DNA of 64,000 bases from Lineus longissimus. Its lineage: Eukaryota; Nemertea; Pilidiophora; Heteronemertea; Lineidae. This document shows positions 1-17,807 of this stretch, piece after piece. The stretch covers positions 749,001 through 813,000 of the forward strand of contig NC_088326.1 of NCBI RefSeq assembly GCF_910592395.1, given 5' to 3'. The translations under genes were made by a program, and so were the position numbers. A model generated the notes under the pieces. The model was given only the letters and a program-made list of their open reading frames with translations, made no database searches and had not been told where the DNA came from. Numbering within the stretch: position 1 is the stretch's first letter; the number at the start of each line of letters is the position of its first letter.

Positions 1-464
1 TGCTCTACCAATTTAGCAACGATGTCACTGAATGATGATCCCAGTATTTGGACTAGAGCAGTGATAGGTAAACAAAATGACTCTACTCTACACATGCTCC
101 ACGATGCATGAAGTAATGACCTGAATCGATGAGTTGTGATTATTTATGCTTTGATCACAGCTGTTCAGGATGGTTATTGATGTGAAACCTCACACGACCG
201 ATCCTTTTAAAGTTGTTATTTGTATGATATAGAGAATGTGTAAAAATATGACCTACATCTTCCAATATCCAGTGAAATGAAGGGTCATGGACAGTGTTAA
301 TGGTATATATGTCATTTGCTCCTACTGAGTTCGTGAACAACTCCGTTATCAAGGATGTTTGCCACTGTGGGGTTCATCCTGATCTGTAAAAAGTCTGTGT
401 GGTAGTCAAAGTAGTCACATAAGTTGTAATCCCTCCCAAAAAGATAAAATTATGGTGCCAAATA
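1..464. other. Left flank without a clear gene
   Basis: No convincing exon is seen. Positions 1-21, read on the minus strand, resemble the D-arm/A-box part of a tRNA (GGTAGAGCA preceded by a GCTA stem strand), but the rest would lie off the window. If the first plus-strand gene has an upstream coding exon it could be here or outside; I could not identify one. Confidence 0.3.
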
Positions 465-1997
465 TTGTGGTATTTTACTAGACTTGTGTCATTGTTGTGT
501 CTTGCAGGTTTACTGACTGGAGTAATACTCTTGTGTTTACTTCCATCATCAAATACTCGTCCTGAGATGAGCAGACGACATGACGCAGTTGCCATGGCAA
601 CCTATGAGAATACCATGGCAACCAATGGAAATGTCATGGCAACCAGTAGAAATGCCAAAACGGACAATATATGGCCATCGAGTCGTGAAGAAATACTCAT
701 CAATTCGAGGAATCTCATGAGAAATTCATTGGCAGCTTGGAGAAAATCTCGCTCAAAGAAAAAAAGATCGGCAGCTTTGCTGGGCAGGAATGATACGCCG
801 AGTGACAAAGCCACAGAAATGCCTGCGACAGGATTATCGGATAATTCCTCCGTTACGCCATCTAACAGTAAAAAAGTGCACTCAACTGCTGATAATAAAA
901 CAAACTCGACATTGGGATTGATGATAAATACGTCCAAAGACTCGACAATAGATCCAAATGATACTAGACCGGTTTTGACCAGTCCAATCTTGCCCCCGAC
1001 GTCCAGCATTCCGTTTGATTTCTTAAATGATACTCTCTTGCTAGATCAGAATGACGAGTATGTTGATGACAATGATACTCTTTCGTCAAACCAGTCGGGG
1101 GTTTATGGTAATAGCGTCCCAAGATTCGTTGAGAGTGAGACGTTCATAATATCCCTGATCGTTGGAATCTGCCTGCTCATAACCCTAGGTAAGTCCAGAT
1201 TCATCTGTTGGCCGTCAGAGACAGATTGTTCATTGTTAAAAAATCACTAATACTGCGTCGGCTCTGGAGGTGTGTTAAGAAAGGAACAAAGAAAATGGCC
1301 ACTTGTGGGTTCTCTTTGACCTGGAGTCGGCCCTGAAAAACATCTCGTCTCTTTTCAGTTTCCGTCACTATATTCCTGTGTTACCGTCGCAACCAAGGTT
1401 GCCAACGTCCAAATCTTCCTGCCAGTAAACGTCTCAGTACCCTTAGCAACCACAGCAGTCATGGGAGTTGTAATGGTACCAATCCTGATGATGCAGTCAC
1501 ACTGAGTTATATCAATGCACAGTTTGACCAAAAGGTAGGTCACAAGAATGGTACCATGAGCTGTATGTTGGTTCCATGAAAATGTGCTAGTGAAGAGCTT
1601 TCCAATGAGTGGTTATGTCAGTATGTATATTGGTACCATCATTGATACCATGATATTGATACCATGGGAATGTGCTGGTCAAGAACTTTCCAATGAATGG
1701 TTACATATTTGACAGTTGTTGACTTTTGGTACATCTGTGTCCTTACATTCATGAAGTGCAAGAAAGGAATTCAGTTACGGTTGCCAAACAATAACTGCTG
1801 CCACCAAAATGAGGCACAGTACATTATAACACAGGTGTTTTAGATTTTACAATAATGTTGATTGTTGTCCATTCCAGTTTCTCCAGGACAACCCAGAAGA
1901 GATGCAGTCCCTGGAAAACGACACGTTCCTCAATTCACTCGAGAGCATGATGTTCGTCAACCGCTGGACAGATACGGCCAGCACGTCCAAGTTATGA
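465..1997 (+). CDS. Unrecognised single-pass membrane protein with Ser/Thr/Asn-rich ectodomain
   Basis: Three exons join in phase: up to 1188, 1359-1534 and 1878-1997 (TGA). Two starts are possible. ATG 465 gives a signal-peptide-like N-terminus (MWYFTR followed by about 18 hydrophobic residues). Alternatively the TTGCAG at 502-507 is a splice acceptor, the exon begins at 508 and the true start lies upstream. The ectodomain has about ten N-glycosylation sequons (NDT, NSS, NKT, NST, NTS), a basic KKKRS stretch near residue 100 that could be a processing site, and three copies of a 7-residue MAT repeat. One transmembrane helix follows (starting FIISLIVGICLL, continuing across the first junction), then a cytoplasmic tail of about 90 residues. 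The tail is acidic near its end and finishes in TSKL. No family was recognised. The exon joins are well supported; start and function are not. Confidence 0.7.
594..656 (+). repeat. In-frame 21-bp tandem repeat, three copies
   Basis: Three consecutive 21-nt units each begin ATGGCAACC or a near variant and encode MATYENT, MATNGNV and MATSRNA. The repeat keeps frame within the ectodomain exon of the membrane-protein gene. Confidence 0.85.
1574..1745 (+). repeat. Imperfect duplication of about 88 bp in an intron
   Basis: The segment from the CCATG at 1574 recurs from the CCATG at 1662 (both run through GTGCT, GAGCTTTCC/GAACTTTCC and CAATGA-TGGTTA). It lies in the second intron of the membrane-protein gene. 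Confidence 0.6.
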
Positions 1998-3197
1998 CCA
2001 AACGGGGCGCCCTCTGGGAGGAGGGTGCCCAACGACCATAGCGGCCACGCCAAGAAGTGTGTAAAGCTCGTCGAGGCCGCGGACGAGGGAGACGCACGCA
2101 GACATTCTCAAAACATTGAAAGCCATATTTGAAGCTGTTTCTGTCTTGAGTTATATTCAAAGTAGATGCATTGGATGTTTTGACCACTTCGCTACGGAGG
2201 TTATTTGGTTGGCTACGGTGTCATTCGCAGTGGGGGCTGGGGCCAAGATTTCATAGTCAGCCAAGTGTGGACACTATCCCAAATTCTTTTCAAAGCCTTG
2301 AATTTTTAAACATTTTCGAAGTTGAAAAATTTAAAAAGTGCCAATATTTTAATCAGTATTATTGAATGCCTTAGCAATACAGGCTTATAGGAATCTCACA
2401 TACATATATAATATAATTGTTCAAAATGTTCTTTTCAATTCCCTGGGAATTATTATCAAAGTAAAGTTCCAGGATCATTTTGTAAAATTTGCTGCTTAAA
2501 AACTGTTATTTATTGAAATTTGTGGGTAGATAGGGTAACATTGAACCCTAATATTGAAAGAAAGAAACATTTTTTATCGGAATCGTTTTGAATATACATG
2601 TATCTGTATAATTTGTATATTGTGCTTTTGTATGTTGCATTTATTATTTACCCAAGTTGTTCGGTGTAGCTGGTGTGTGAGACTGAATTTGTCAATTTAG
2701 GGCCACGTTCTTTGCAGAGTGGGCGTTCAAATTCTTGGGATTTAGTCTTCAGATCTTAGCCCTTCATTTGAAAGAAATCTATTTGGTTTGAAAAACCTTC
2801 CTTATCTGAAAGGACCTACCTTATCTGAATCGGAAAGAAACCAGCTTGGTTGAAAGAAACGAGGAATTGAAATATCCTGGCCTGAGTTCCTCACTTCCTT
2901 TCATGTGGACAACTCTATCTATCCTCTAATTCAGTCTTATCCACCGAGCCGCGCCTTAAATTAATTTTATGAGGGTGTTCTGTTGTAGATATTAGATATA
3001 CAATTGTTGAATACTCAACTAATCATGTAGTATTTTAGATTAGAATCATGATGAACATTGCGTTAGAGCTGATGATTTCAGAAGGGTTTGTTTGGAGTAA
3101 ACCCTTTTTTTGGCCCTGAATTCAAGCAACTTTATTTTCTTGGCGTTCTCACAATTTTCATTGATGTGCAAATAGCTTACGACCAACCAATTATGCT
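1998..3197. other. 3' flank of the membrane-protein gene
   Basis: AT-rich DNA with no exon-like open frame. It probably includes the 3' UTR, but I found no decisive poly(A) signal close to the stop codon. Confidence 0.4.
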
Positions 3198-6100
3198 AAC
3201 AAGAGGCCCAAGGGCCTGGCGCTCAGCTGGATGACCTAATAACATAGGACTGAGGGTATAAAGTAGTAAATATCGGCTTTATACTACTGTTTGAAGGTCA
3301 AGAGAACACGTTATACCACTAACATTTCCAATGCAGAGCTGCCAGCTGGATGAAATATGATTGAACTAATCAGCCATGGTATGTAAATATTACAGGAGGC
3401 AACAGAAGATATCCCTAGTTCAGTATGTTGTATCGGTAGCTTTACAGAAAAGAAGTGTCAGAGAGGATGAGACTTCTCCATGGACAACTGTGGTATGTCC
3501 AGGCTGGGTTGTACAGCACAAGGATACAAAATGCTGTCTGTAATTGAGAGGTATCCTGATTTAACAGAGGTCAAAATAAATAGAAATTACCAGTTTGGGA
3601 CTAACACCACTGTCTTTTTTTTTAATAAGGTAGAGATTACAGGAGTCAACAAAATTAATCTTATTGAGAGAAATTGACCTGTCCTGCAGGAGATTGGAAT
3701 TTACAATACAAAGGGTCGTTTTTCATGACATTGTGCTCTACTGCGTATTCCTAGTCATAGTGAGTCGATCTGGAACCAATCTATCCTTGGCGCAGACAGG
3801 TTCAAATTGGCTATATCTTGAATAGATTGAATTGCGATGAAAATCTAATGCAATAAAGGAGCAATATCGAAGAGACAAATTAATCAAACCAATTGTCCAC
3901 AGACTCGGACCCTGAAATGGCACGATGTATGCGTGCATATAAAAGTATATCAATTGGTCCCATAGAGATGATGAGGCAATGTCAATATGTCTTGTTCCTT
4001 CGTCAGCAATATGCCCCTTTTTATACGGAGAAGAAGGAGAACCCAGATAGGCCTTCACATGTCGGCTTCCAAATGGCTCGAACCAACTGTACTATCACTA
4101 CTATAAATTTAAAATGCGTGCTCCTCCTACATGTAGCAATGTCTCGGCCAAAAAGGCACTTTGTCGACAGGCAAGCTAGAAGTTCAGCACCGTGAGCAGC
4201 TCCTTGGTAAGGCCATGTCAGGTTCTGCGCGCCTCTTCAGATACATCAAGTATTGAAAGCTGCGGTGAGCTGAGCACATAAAAAGACCATGGTCACCTTA
4301 ATTTGAAAATCCCTTCATAATCAAGGGCTACCTCTGACTAAAACAGCACAATAGACCACCAATTTGACCCCAGCTCCAGACTGCGGGAAAACCCAAGTCC
4401 AGCAACCAAAAGTACCAAAAATACATTTTTGTTTACATTTGAACTGCACACATGCGTTTGTTTACAATTTCATTTCCCGCGAAATCGCGAAAATCAGGTG
4501 ACCTGCAATCGTGGATTGAAAATAACATTAACCTGGGTTCAGCAAGTCAGCAGGTATACCGGCTGCTCCAATCATCCCCCTACAGCCAGCTGTTCAAAAG
4601 GTAATGTTTTTCACCCCACAGGGAGTGCAGGTAATCATGACTCCAGGGTTGTTTTGAGGGCAATATTGTAAGAGTTAGTCTTGAGTATGGGGACCTGAAG
4701 GTCCGTGTGAGCCACCTGGGGAGAGAAGACTAGTTGAACGATGGGATCTGACACGGACACTACTATTGATCTCATTATATGAATACCATTTAATTACAAA
4801 AAAGTGAAAACAGATCATATCATATTCCTTGGCATAAATTAAAATAGGAGTGCGGGAACAAGGTTTTTTAGCAGGAGGAAAGCGAGAACATTTTGCGCCG
4901 TCGTATTCCGATTTGGCTGGTTAGTGGTGAAATCTGCTTTTAATTTTGCAAATTAACATATTCGTTTTCTAGTTCTAACGTTGTCTGTAAAGATGCTTTC
5001 CCAATGCTTGGTCGGGCAAGAGACATTGCCAGGAAAACGTGACGTCATTTTGGCCATTCTTCTTACCGCACGCCCTCTCTCTCGGTGAAAGTTCCTGACA
5101 TGGTGTGAAGTGGGAGGGCGCACAATGGGAACCACACTGCCGCGATGTTAATAGTTTCTATTTATAGAATTCAGCGGCAGAGATTTTAGGTACGGAAAAA
5201 GTGGATTAACTCGGCTAATCTCAATGGATTTTACCCTGGAATGTTTTCAAGGCGAGAGAAACATCTGATTTAAGTACTGCGCTTATTAGATTTCATGTTC
5301 AGGCCGAAGATTGGCCTAAAACGTGGACGAAAAGAGTGCATTATCGAGTGTTGGAGAGGTCACGTGATTGGACGAGAAACCTGAACAAAGTTTTCGTGCT
5401 TTTAGCTGTCAACATCAATGGCTATAATATACTCCTGCAGAATAGTAGAACTAATAGAACTAATTTCCGAAGTTTCCAATAGTTTGAACACAAATCAGAA
5501 CATCACCCATCAGCTGGACTCAGATCTGCATAAATTACGATAAATAATGAGGTCGTCGCTTCAATTTCGCAAAGAAAGTTGACTCCATTCGAAGGTTGTT
5601 TTGACCAAATTCTGTTGAACTCATCGTTATGAGGGCATTTGAACACATTCTCGTTGATCTTTTCTATAAACGTGTGAAGTTTCGTACCAAAATACGTTTC
5701 CGTAAAGGCTTAAAAAAGAAAATTCGTCACTTACAAATCATCGCTCCGGTAGAAATAAAAATGTCACCGCCATTTTCTTGACGATAGTACTCCAGGTAAC
5801 CTCGGCGGGAAATTTAAAGCGGGGTCATCCGGGGTCAAACAACAGTTTTGCTCACTACCGCCAACTGGTGATATAAATCGACACTAATCTATTTTATATC
5901 AAAACTTCTGTATCATGAAGACCTTTTCAACTTTATTTCAAGCTTTTATCTGCTGGAATAGAGCGTCAAAAAATTGTTTTTTCATTTACGCATTTTGCCC
6001 CCTGGGGAGCTGAATTTGAGTCGAATCGCCCAAATTTTTTTCCGTAAGCAACATTTTCTGCGGTGTTTATAAGCAAGACTAGATTTGAAGTGCCTCGGTT

Positions 6101-6233
6101 GTATGATTACAAAATGCCCAACTTTGTCTACAGATGGCATGATGGAAGGATGGCAGGATGGGTGGAAGGACGGACACCAATCGAATAGCTATTTGACTAG
6201 CTCCGCTGACTTTGTCAGCTGAGCTAAAAATAC
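3198..6233. mobile_element. Putative large non-coding interspersed element, about 3 kb
   Basis: The block opens with a small hairpin (AGGCCC-AA-GGGCCT at about 3203) and closes with a longer one near 6198-6226 (TAGCTCCGCTGA, loop, TCAGCTGAGCTA; one mismatch), preceded by a GGATGG/GGACGG purine-rich run. No transposase or reverse transcriptase frame is visible. An internal segment at about 4380-4520, containing GTTTGTTTACAATTTCATTT, has a close match at about 34495-34640 in the first alpha-tubulin gene, so at least part is dispersed. The limits and the single-element interpretation are inference. Confidence 0.4.
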
Positions 6234-6370
6234 AATATCTTATCATTTATACCCGGTTATGTTTCAAGAATTTGTCTTTGTTTTGACCATTCCATTGCAT
6301 GTGCTTCTATTTTTGTGTACCATGTTTTGAATATTGTCGATTCTCCGTTAAGTGTCTACTGTCTTGTGCT

Positions 6371-6460
6371 CATGACGAGGGGTGTCAACTTCTGCCACCA
6401 GGGGGCATCCCATGACGACGGGTGTCAACTTCTGCCACTGGGAGGCATCCCATGATATAT
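6371..6460. repeat. 40-bp tandem repeat, 2.2 copies
   Basis: Copies at 6371-6410 and 6411-6450 begin CATGACGA and end GGCATCC; a third starts at 6451 and breaks off. The first copy contains CCACCAGGGGGCA, which matches the core of the CTCF motif known from vertebrates; the second copy is changed at that site. Confidence 0.8.
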
Positions 6461-6462
6461 GT

Positions 6463-7670
6463 TGTTAAGAATGATCTTGGAAGAATGATCTTGAATAAAT
6501 ATTATATTATATTAACACATCTTCTTCATTTCTTCTTTGCTGACCCTTTTGTCAATGAATGATGTGAGCTGGTTTGTCAGATATTCTGAAGTTGGCCAAT
6601 TGTAACACCTGAAAATTCAAAAGTTCAAAGTCAAAGTTTCATCAGACGAACCTAAAAGGTGCAGATAGGTTACGAGCCCCCTTGCCCAGGCACAAGACAG
6701 TGGATGATATGTGAGTCACAGACTGGAAATTGGCTATACATACATGTACATTTGTGTTATTTGATAGACCATATGCAGTACGGGGTGTCCCAAACCTTTC
6801 AGGAGGATGTGCCGGTGATGTCTGTCCACCTGCTGTGCCTGTCCCTGGTATACCTATGTAAATGCCTGGACTAAGATATTGAAAGTCAAGTTAACTATCC
6901 AGTCGGCCTCCTTGTGTATGTAGAACCAGTGTGGTAACTTGGAACTGCATAATTTATCAAGACACTTCCAGAATCTTGATGACGATGTTGTGAAAGACAA
7001 TGACACAATTCTGTCTTCGTCTCAGACTGGCAGTGTCTTCAAGGTTGTGACGTCTTCACTCACAGGCAGGTTGGGAATTGTCTACGGGCTTGATGGTGAC
7101 ACAACACTGTCTCCATTGTTGTGACACTGTGTCATTCGTATATCTTGAACTATCAATAGTTACTGTCGCTTCCACCTATTCGACAATGGGTGATATGAAG
7201 AAACACGAGCAAATGCTTTTATCTTAAACTCCATGTACATTTACACTAGGCCTTTCTGTACAAAACTGAAGTAAAGGCTTTTGCTAGACCTGATTCATAT
7301 CAGTCAATGTGAAGATGTGATCGAGTCTATGGTTGATGAGTCGAGAAACCATCTTTGGTACCTCACTTTAGTCCGCAGCCAAGTATTATGTAATTTGATA
7401 TCGCAACTTTTAAAAAACAGGTTTTATTCATCCCAGGCGTGAAATCTTTAAGACATTTGGCAGCTCTTGATACCCTTGGTTATGCTCTTCCAAAATATAT
7501 CATAATTTGTTAGAAAAGATATCTGAAAATTTTGATATTTTGGCTTTTGTCTGAATTTTCAGTGCCTTGGCAACCAGTGGGTTAATCATATTTTGACTAA
7601 GAACTCTCAAGGCTAAATCCTTTGAACCATACCTGGCCTTTGAGTTTTGAAATTGTGGAAAATAGCCAGT
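6463..7670. other. Intergenic DNA, nothing identified
   Basis: Short open frames exist on both strands, but none has splice context, composition or similarity that supports a gene. An AATAAA occurs near 6493 on the plus strand. Confidence 0.4.
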
Positions 7671-8760
7671 GGTTGTAAAAATAGGGCCAAAATATCAAAT
7701 TTCGATATTCGATATTTATCACAAAACTATCGAGAATATCAAAATTTTACTTTGACCATTAATCAGTTTTTGGACCAATCTTGCTTGGAACAAAATTTCA
7801 GCTTGATACATTGAACCATAAGCGGATGCTGACCACTTCAAAAATACCTTGTATCCAGGCCTTACGTGTTTTATACACTATGCAGCATTGTACATTTTAC
7901 AAACCTGTCACCCTGGATCCAAGGTAACTTTTTGACCATTCTGCCAAATTTTGGTCATATTTTGGAAAACCATGAAGCAGTTGGAATTTTATACTGAATT
8001 TTTGTAGGCTATGCCTTTGGGTAGTGATAAACAAAGTCAAACAGTTTTTGTTCCATTCCGATCATGAATCGATATCTTATGACCAAATATCGCGAATCGT
8101 GAAAAACTCGTTTCATTTCTTCGATGGAAAAATATTCTGCAATTTTTTTATATCTCTTGGTACAGTTAATGATACTCTTTCAAAATATGTCGGAATCTGT
8201 CGGAAAATATTTTCAAAATTAGCGATATATCGCCCTTTATCCAAAACTTCAACCTCGTTTCATTTGATAGGTTTCTTGAATTCTGATTCCAAATCCTGAA
8301 TGTATGTTAAGATAAGCTATATCTATCCATAGGTATTTGAAAAATTAACAAAAACTAAGCGATTTTGATATTATGGCCAAATATCACTTTTTCGATACTT
8401 GGTCATTATCGCCAAACTATCGCTGATATCAAAATTTCGCCGATTGCAATGGAGCAGTTACTGATTGATCTTTCGAGTCCATGTATTTTCAGATTCATAT
8501 CACCCCCCATTTGCGAATGCTGACCCCCCTCTAAAACAGTAATTTTTACCTCGTCCCAGGCCTTAGGTGTTTTTAAAACATATGCATTGGTGTACATTGT
8601 AAAATCTTCTTCACCTGGATCCAAGGTAAAAACTGAAATTTCAATCTTCTCATCCAAAAAAATGCCAAAATTTGGGCTATGTCTGGAAAACCACTTTTCA
8701 GTGGGAATATTGAGCTGAAATTTTGCGTGCAGGCTAATAAGACATCAACAAATCCATTGG
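7671..8760. repeat. Two diverged copies of a segment about 0.35-0.4 kb long
   Basis: Copy one (about 7680-8015) and copy two (about 8365-8735) share the same order of landmarks. Each has a GATATT-rich block with AAACTATCG..GATATCAAAAT, then AGGCCTTA.GTGTTTT, then CCTGGATCCAAGGTAA, then a TGGAAAACCA stretch. They lie about 0.7 kb apart and are strongly diverged. No coding potential was seen. Confidence 0.6.
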
Positions 8761-9422
8761 CGGTGGTTTCGTTTTGATCCGACCTGCCGTTACGGAGTCG
8801 AAAGTTAGTTTACTTCTTGAAAAAAAGAGGGCAGCACCAATGGCACAGGACTTGGTCCACCCTGGTTGACCAAGTCATATGGGGTTATCTGTAATCCAAC
8901 ACAATGTTGTTATGTCACCAGTCTTTCCTAACGTTCACAAAACAACCTTTTAGACATCGATTGTTACAACTGCACAAGAATGTACAGTAATCCGAACTGC
9001 TCTACTGAGCTCCAATTGAAATAAGTCTGGTCGTCTGGGTGGAGGAGATATGGTCCAGGGTCAATTGAGGAAGAGTCTGTTTCTTATTCTTTGAGTGAGA
9101 ATGTTTTCTCATCTCAATAGACTGGTGCGCCTGTCCTTGTGGTTTGTTGACAATGCTCAGTCCCAGTTGGTAAAGTGTTCTTTCTCAGTATTGTAGTTTG
9201 GGATAGTGAGTGCACATCAGGACAAGACAAGCACATGGGACCGATGATATGCAATCAAATTGCACTCCTCAAGGGCAGGAAATCACTGCCAGGTCGTAAC
9301 AATGTGCATGATAGACTACCAATCAGACTCTCTAGCTCCTGCGAGTCCCACTTTAGGTAAAAATCTTCCTGATTCAGCCAAACACAAAAGACACAAAGTA
9401 CTTATTTCACATTTACACACGA
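8761..9422. other. Intergenic DNA, nothing identified
   Basis: No exon, RNA gene or clear repeat was recognised between the diverged repeats and the putative KDM1B transcript end. Confidence 0.4.
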
Positions 9423-9428
9423 TTTATT
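9423..9428 (-). terminator. Candidate poly(A) signal of KDM1B
   Basis: TTTATT on the plus strand reads AATAAA on the minus strand. Downstream on the minus strand is a GT-rich run. This would give a 3' UTR of about 1.5 kb (9429-10908), in which nothing else is seen. Inferred only from sequence. Confidence 0.35.
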
Positions 9429-10908
9429 CTCTAAAACTTCACATTGTGGCGTCACCGCTTATATTGACCTTTTACACTTTAAGGACGAGATAACATAATA
9501 AATGCAGAGAAACAATATCTCTTGGGAAAATATAAGGCTAGTAGGCCTACAAGTATGATATGAACACAACAATGCCAAATATGTTACCGTAAGTCCTAAA
9601 GCAATTACAAGAAACTTAATTTTCATTTCTCATCAAAGCACTCGTTTAAGAATTACCACAAACTGAGAATGACACTGCCTCTATCCTTGATTTCCCAGCA
9701 GAAGCAGCAGAAGGACCGCTGGACCAATAAAAAGACCGCGTCTCGGCTTCATTTTAAACAACATGTGCAGCTTTTCTATTTTTAGAAGGTTTCAAGTTTG
9801 GAAACGAAAAAAAACTTAGTGTAGTAAAACAAAACAAAAACGTTGTGTAGTGAACTTAGCATCCTACATTGAAATTAAAGGAGGTTTTGAAACACTGAAT
9901 CTTTTGGTTAAATGCAGTTATGTTTGACTTATGTTGACTTAGCAGTGAAGGAAATTACATTGATAGTCGGAATGCAGAACACATGACACTTTTCTCCTAT
10001 CTACCTTTTAAAAAATGTGGATTTGAGCTTCTCAATATCAATGTGTGTCACTACCCAAACGATGTCAGGGATCAATAGTCCTAAAATGATTTAATCCTCC
10101 TCTTACATTGTTTGGATTGTGATATATATCAATATTAACTAAACATCAGTCATACCAAGGTATACATGCAAGCTGAAGTGTTTTGGGAATCTTGGAAGGT
10201 AACATCATTCTGGTTTTGTCAAGACTGAATTCAGTCTATGAATCGAAGAAAGTTCTCAAATAATCAATCATGATTTGACCTCATACAACTTTAGAGTAAA
10301 TGCACGCCAAGCGAAAACAGCAATCATTCACATTTGAAGAGTCCATAAAGCCACGAATGAACTCATCGAGTGGCACTGCGCTCAAAAGATTTAACAACGT
10401 TTTTGTAATAAAACCCCACCTTGCAAGAAACTGCCGACCCACAGTCAAAACACGAAAACAACTGGACTGTACAAGCATTTGTTGACATTTCGTTCAGATT
10501 CTCCATTGTTTTCTTATTCAAAACATTCTGGAAAGTGATAACAATCCATCACGGCCGCTGAGGCAAAAACGTCCACTCCTCCATTGAGAAATGAGGATAA
10601 TTTCGCATTTCTGAAAAGCTAAATCAGTAAATGCCATAGAAAACTCTCATACTGACTCCTTGTTGCAACTTGCAAAGCGACTCGGCACAGCTATGATTCA
10701 AACCGCCCAAGTCTTAGTTAACACCTCAGAAAAGGAGACTAACCTTTCATAAGCGATGTCGAAACTTTAATAGAATACACCTCCTGATTCGTAAACAATA
10801 CTGACACTTGACGATTTTCGGTGGTTTTCATGTGACCATTTCCTCTGCGAGTGTCGAGAATCAACCAAACGTGGTCCATTTAGCCATGTTACAGCTTCCA
10901 GTCGTTAC
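9429..10908 (-). other. Presumed KDM1B 3' UTR or downstream flank
   Basis: AT-rich sequence between the KDM1B stop codon and the candidate poly(A) signal. Two overlapping 60-65-codon frames on opposite strands near 10.3-10.5 kb have no support as genes. Confidence 0.35.
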
Positions 10909-16499
<5,591 letters not shown>

Positions 16500-16971
16500 T
16501 GCTGGAAGGAAAGGAAATGTTTTTCACCGATGTCACGACCATGCGGCGAGCTAGCTCAACCATTTCAACAATGAATAGAAACAAAGAATGTGACCCAGAA
16601 CTATCATTCAGAATAATTTGCAATAACAATAACAATGGTTCCTCTTAACACATCCCTACGTACTACTAGCCAATGTTTCCCTGAGCCAAAAAGGGGGCAG
16701 AACTTCATGTCTGTCTTCAATTTGAAAATCATGTTGTGATTTCTCAGAGCAAAACATGAAAAGAAAAGAAGCTCGAGTCCAAAGTTCGGCGTCATTTGTT
16801 CATATACAGCCACATCACTTCCTAAAAAGCGTTTGTTCTTTAGGTTTACAATACATTATTGATAATCTCACCGAAGTTTCAATAGTTTTGCATCAGGCTT
16901 TATTTAGTATTTGTTTGTTTTTGTGAGAAAATGTAAAGCAAAGATCCACACATCGACGCGAAACAGCTGCG

Positions 16972-16983
16972 TGCGCATGCGCA
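16972..16983 (-). promoter_or_regulatory. NRF1-type palindrome upstream of KDM1B
   Basis: TGCGCATGCGCA is a perfect 12-bp palindrome matching the known NRF1 (NRF-1/ewg) consensus. It lies about 470 bp upstream of the KDM1B start codon, close to where a non-coding first exon would begin. The assignment as a promoter element is inference. Confidence 0.5.
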
Positions 16984-17197
16984 AGGTAATGTGTCTCCTG
17001 TTGCGGAAAAATTCTGTGAGTGACAAATGATTTAGCTAGTGAATATCATTTTTTTCTGAATGTATGAATATTTAGTCAAACACACTCAATGAATCACTTT
17101 GTAATTCTTATGTATATTTGACCTCCTGTTTACCACAAATGTGGTTGTCTGGCATGAATGAACTTACTTTACTTTACGTTCAGATAACGTGGTGGGG

Positions 17198-17452
17198 CAA
17201 TCTCCCGGGCGCCGGGCCATATGTCCAATTTACATGCACCCGCTGAAATTGTGACAGAGTCCCTCTGCTGTAGGGCGAGTGAGACTTTTGATGATGATCA
17301 CCGTTGACGACGCTTGGAGAATGGTCGTGGGGCATTCTCCAAGCGTCGTCAATGGTGATCATTGTCGTTTAGCCTCACTCGACCTACTGACTGTGTGAGA
17401 ATTTCAGCGGGTGCATGTAAATTGGACATTTGGCCCGGCGCCCGGGAGATTG
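17198..17452. mobile_element. 255-bp foldback (MITE-like) palindrome
   Basis: The two halves are imperfect reverse complements over about 120 bp each. The ends are CAATCTCCCGGGCGCCGGGC and its complement, with GCATTCTCCAAGCGTCGTC-type sequence at the centre. There is no coding capacity. A half-copy related to the left arm lies at about 47755-47875. Confidence 0.85.
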
Positions 17453-17459
17453 ATCGTGG

Positions 17460-17545
17460 GGATGCCGGGAATACTAGTTATTGTTTTCACTAAGAGATGG
17501 CAGCATAGACATTGACCTACATACGTACCTGCTACGTAGGGACAT
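17460..17545. repeat. Dispersed repeat shared with 31275-31355
   Basis: Both sites read TGCCG..-A-TACTAGTTA.T.TTTTCACTAA-type sequence, followed by GGCAGC/GTAGCAGC, TTGACCT and CACCTG/TACCTG. The first site abuts the foldback element. Confidence 0.55.
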
Positions 17546-17801
17546 AAAAGCATGGGAGCACCAAAGACGAAGTCACAGCCATAGTGGAGACGAGCATGCT
17601 GCTTGCTCAAGGTGCTGCTTGCTCAGCCTTCAGATAAACTGCTTTACCAAAGACAATGTCACAACCAGGCATGGTTGAGCCCCAAAAATACGATCAAAGA
17701 CAAAGTCGCATCCAAAGAAGAGACAAGTGTCATACAAACAAATGAACTGTCCAGCAAATGCACAAAGATAAAAACAACACAAGTTTTTTACAATTACAAC
17801 C

Positions 17802-17807
17802 TTTATT
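17802..17807 (-). terminator. Candidate poly(A) signal of NPC1
   Basis: TTTATT here is AATAAA on the minus strand, followed by a GT-rich CTTGTGTTGTTTT tract. Use of this signal would give NPC1 a 3' UTR of about 1.75 kb. Confidence 0.4.

Noticed and set aside
10281-10485. Overlapping 61-65-codon frames on both strands at 10.3-10.5 kb
   Set aside because: Short, mutually antisense, inside the presumed KDM1B 3' UTR, with no known motif.
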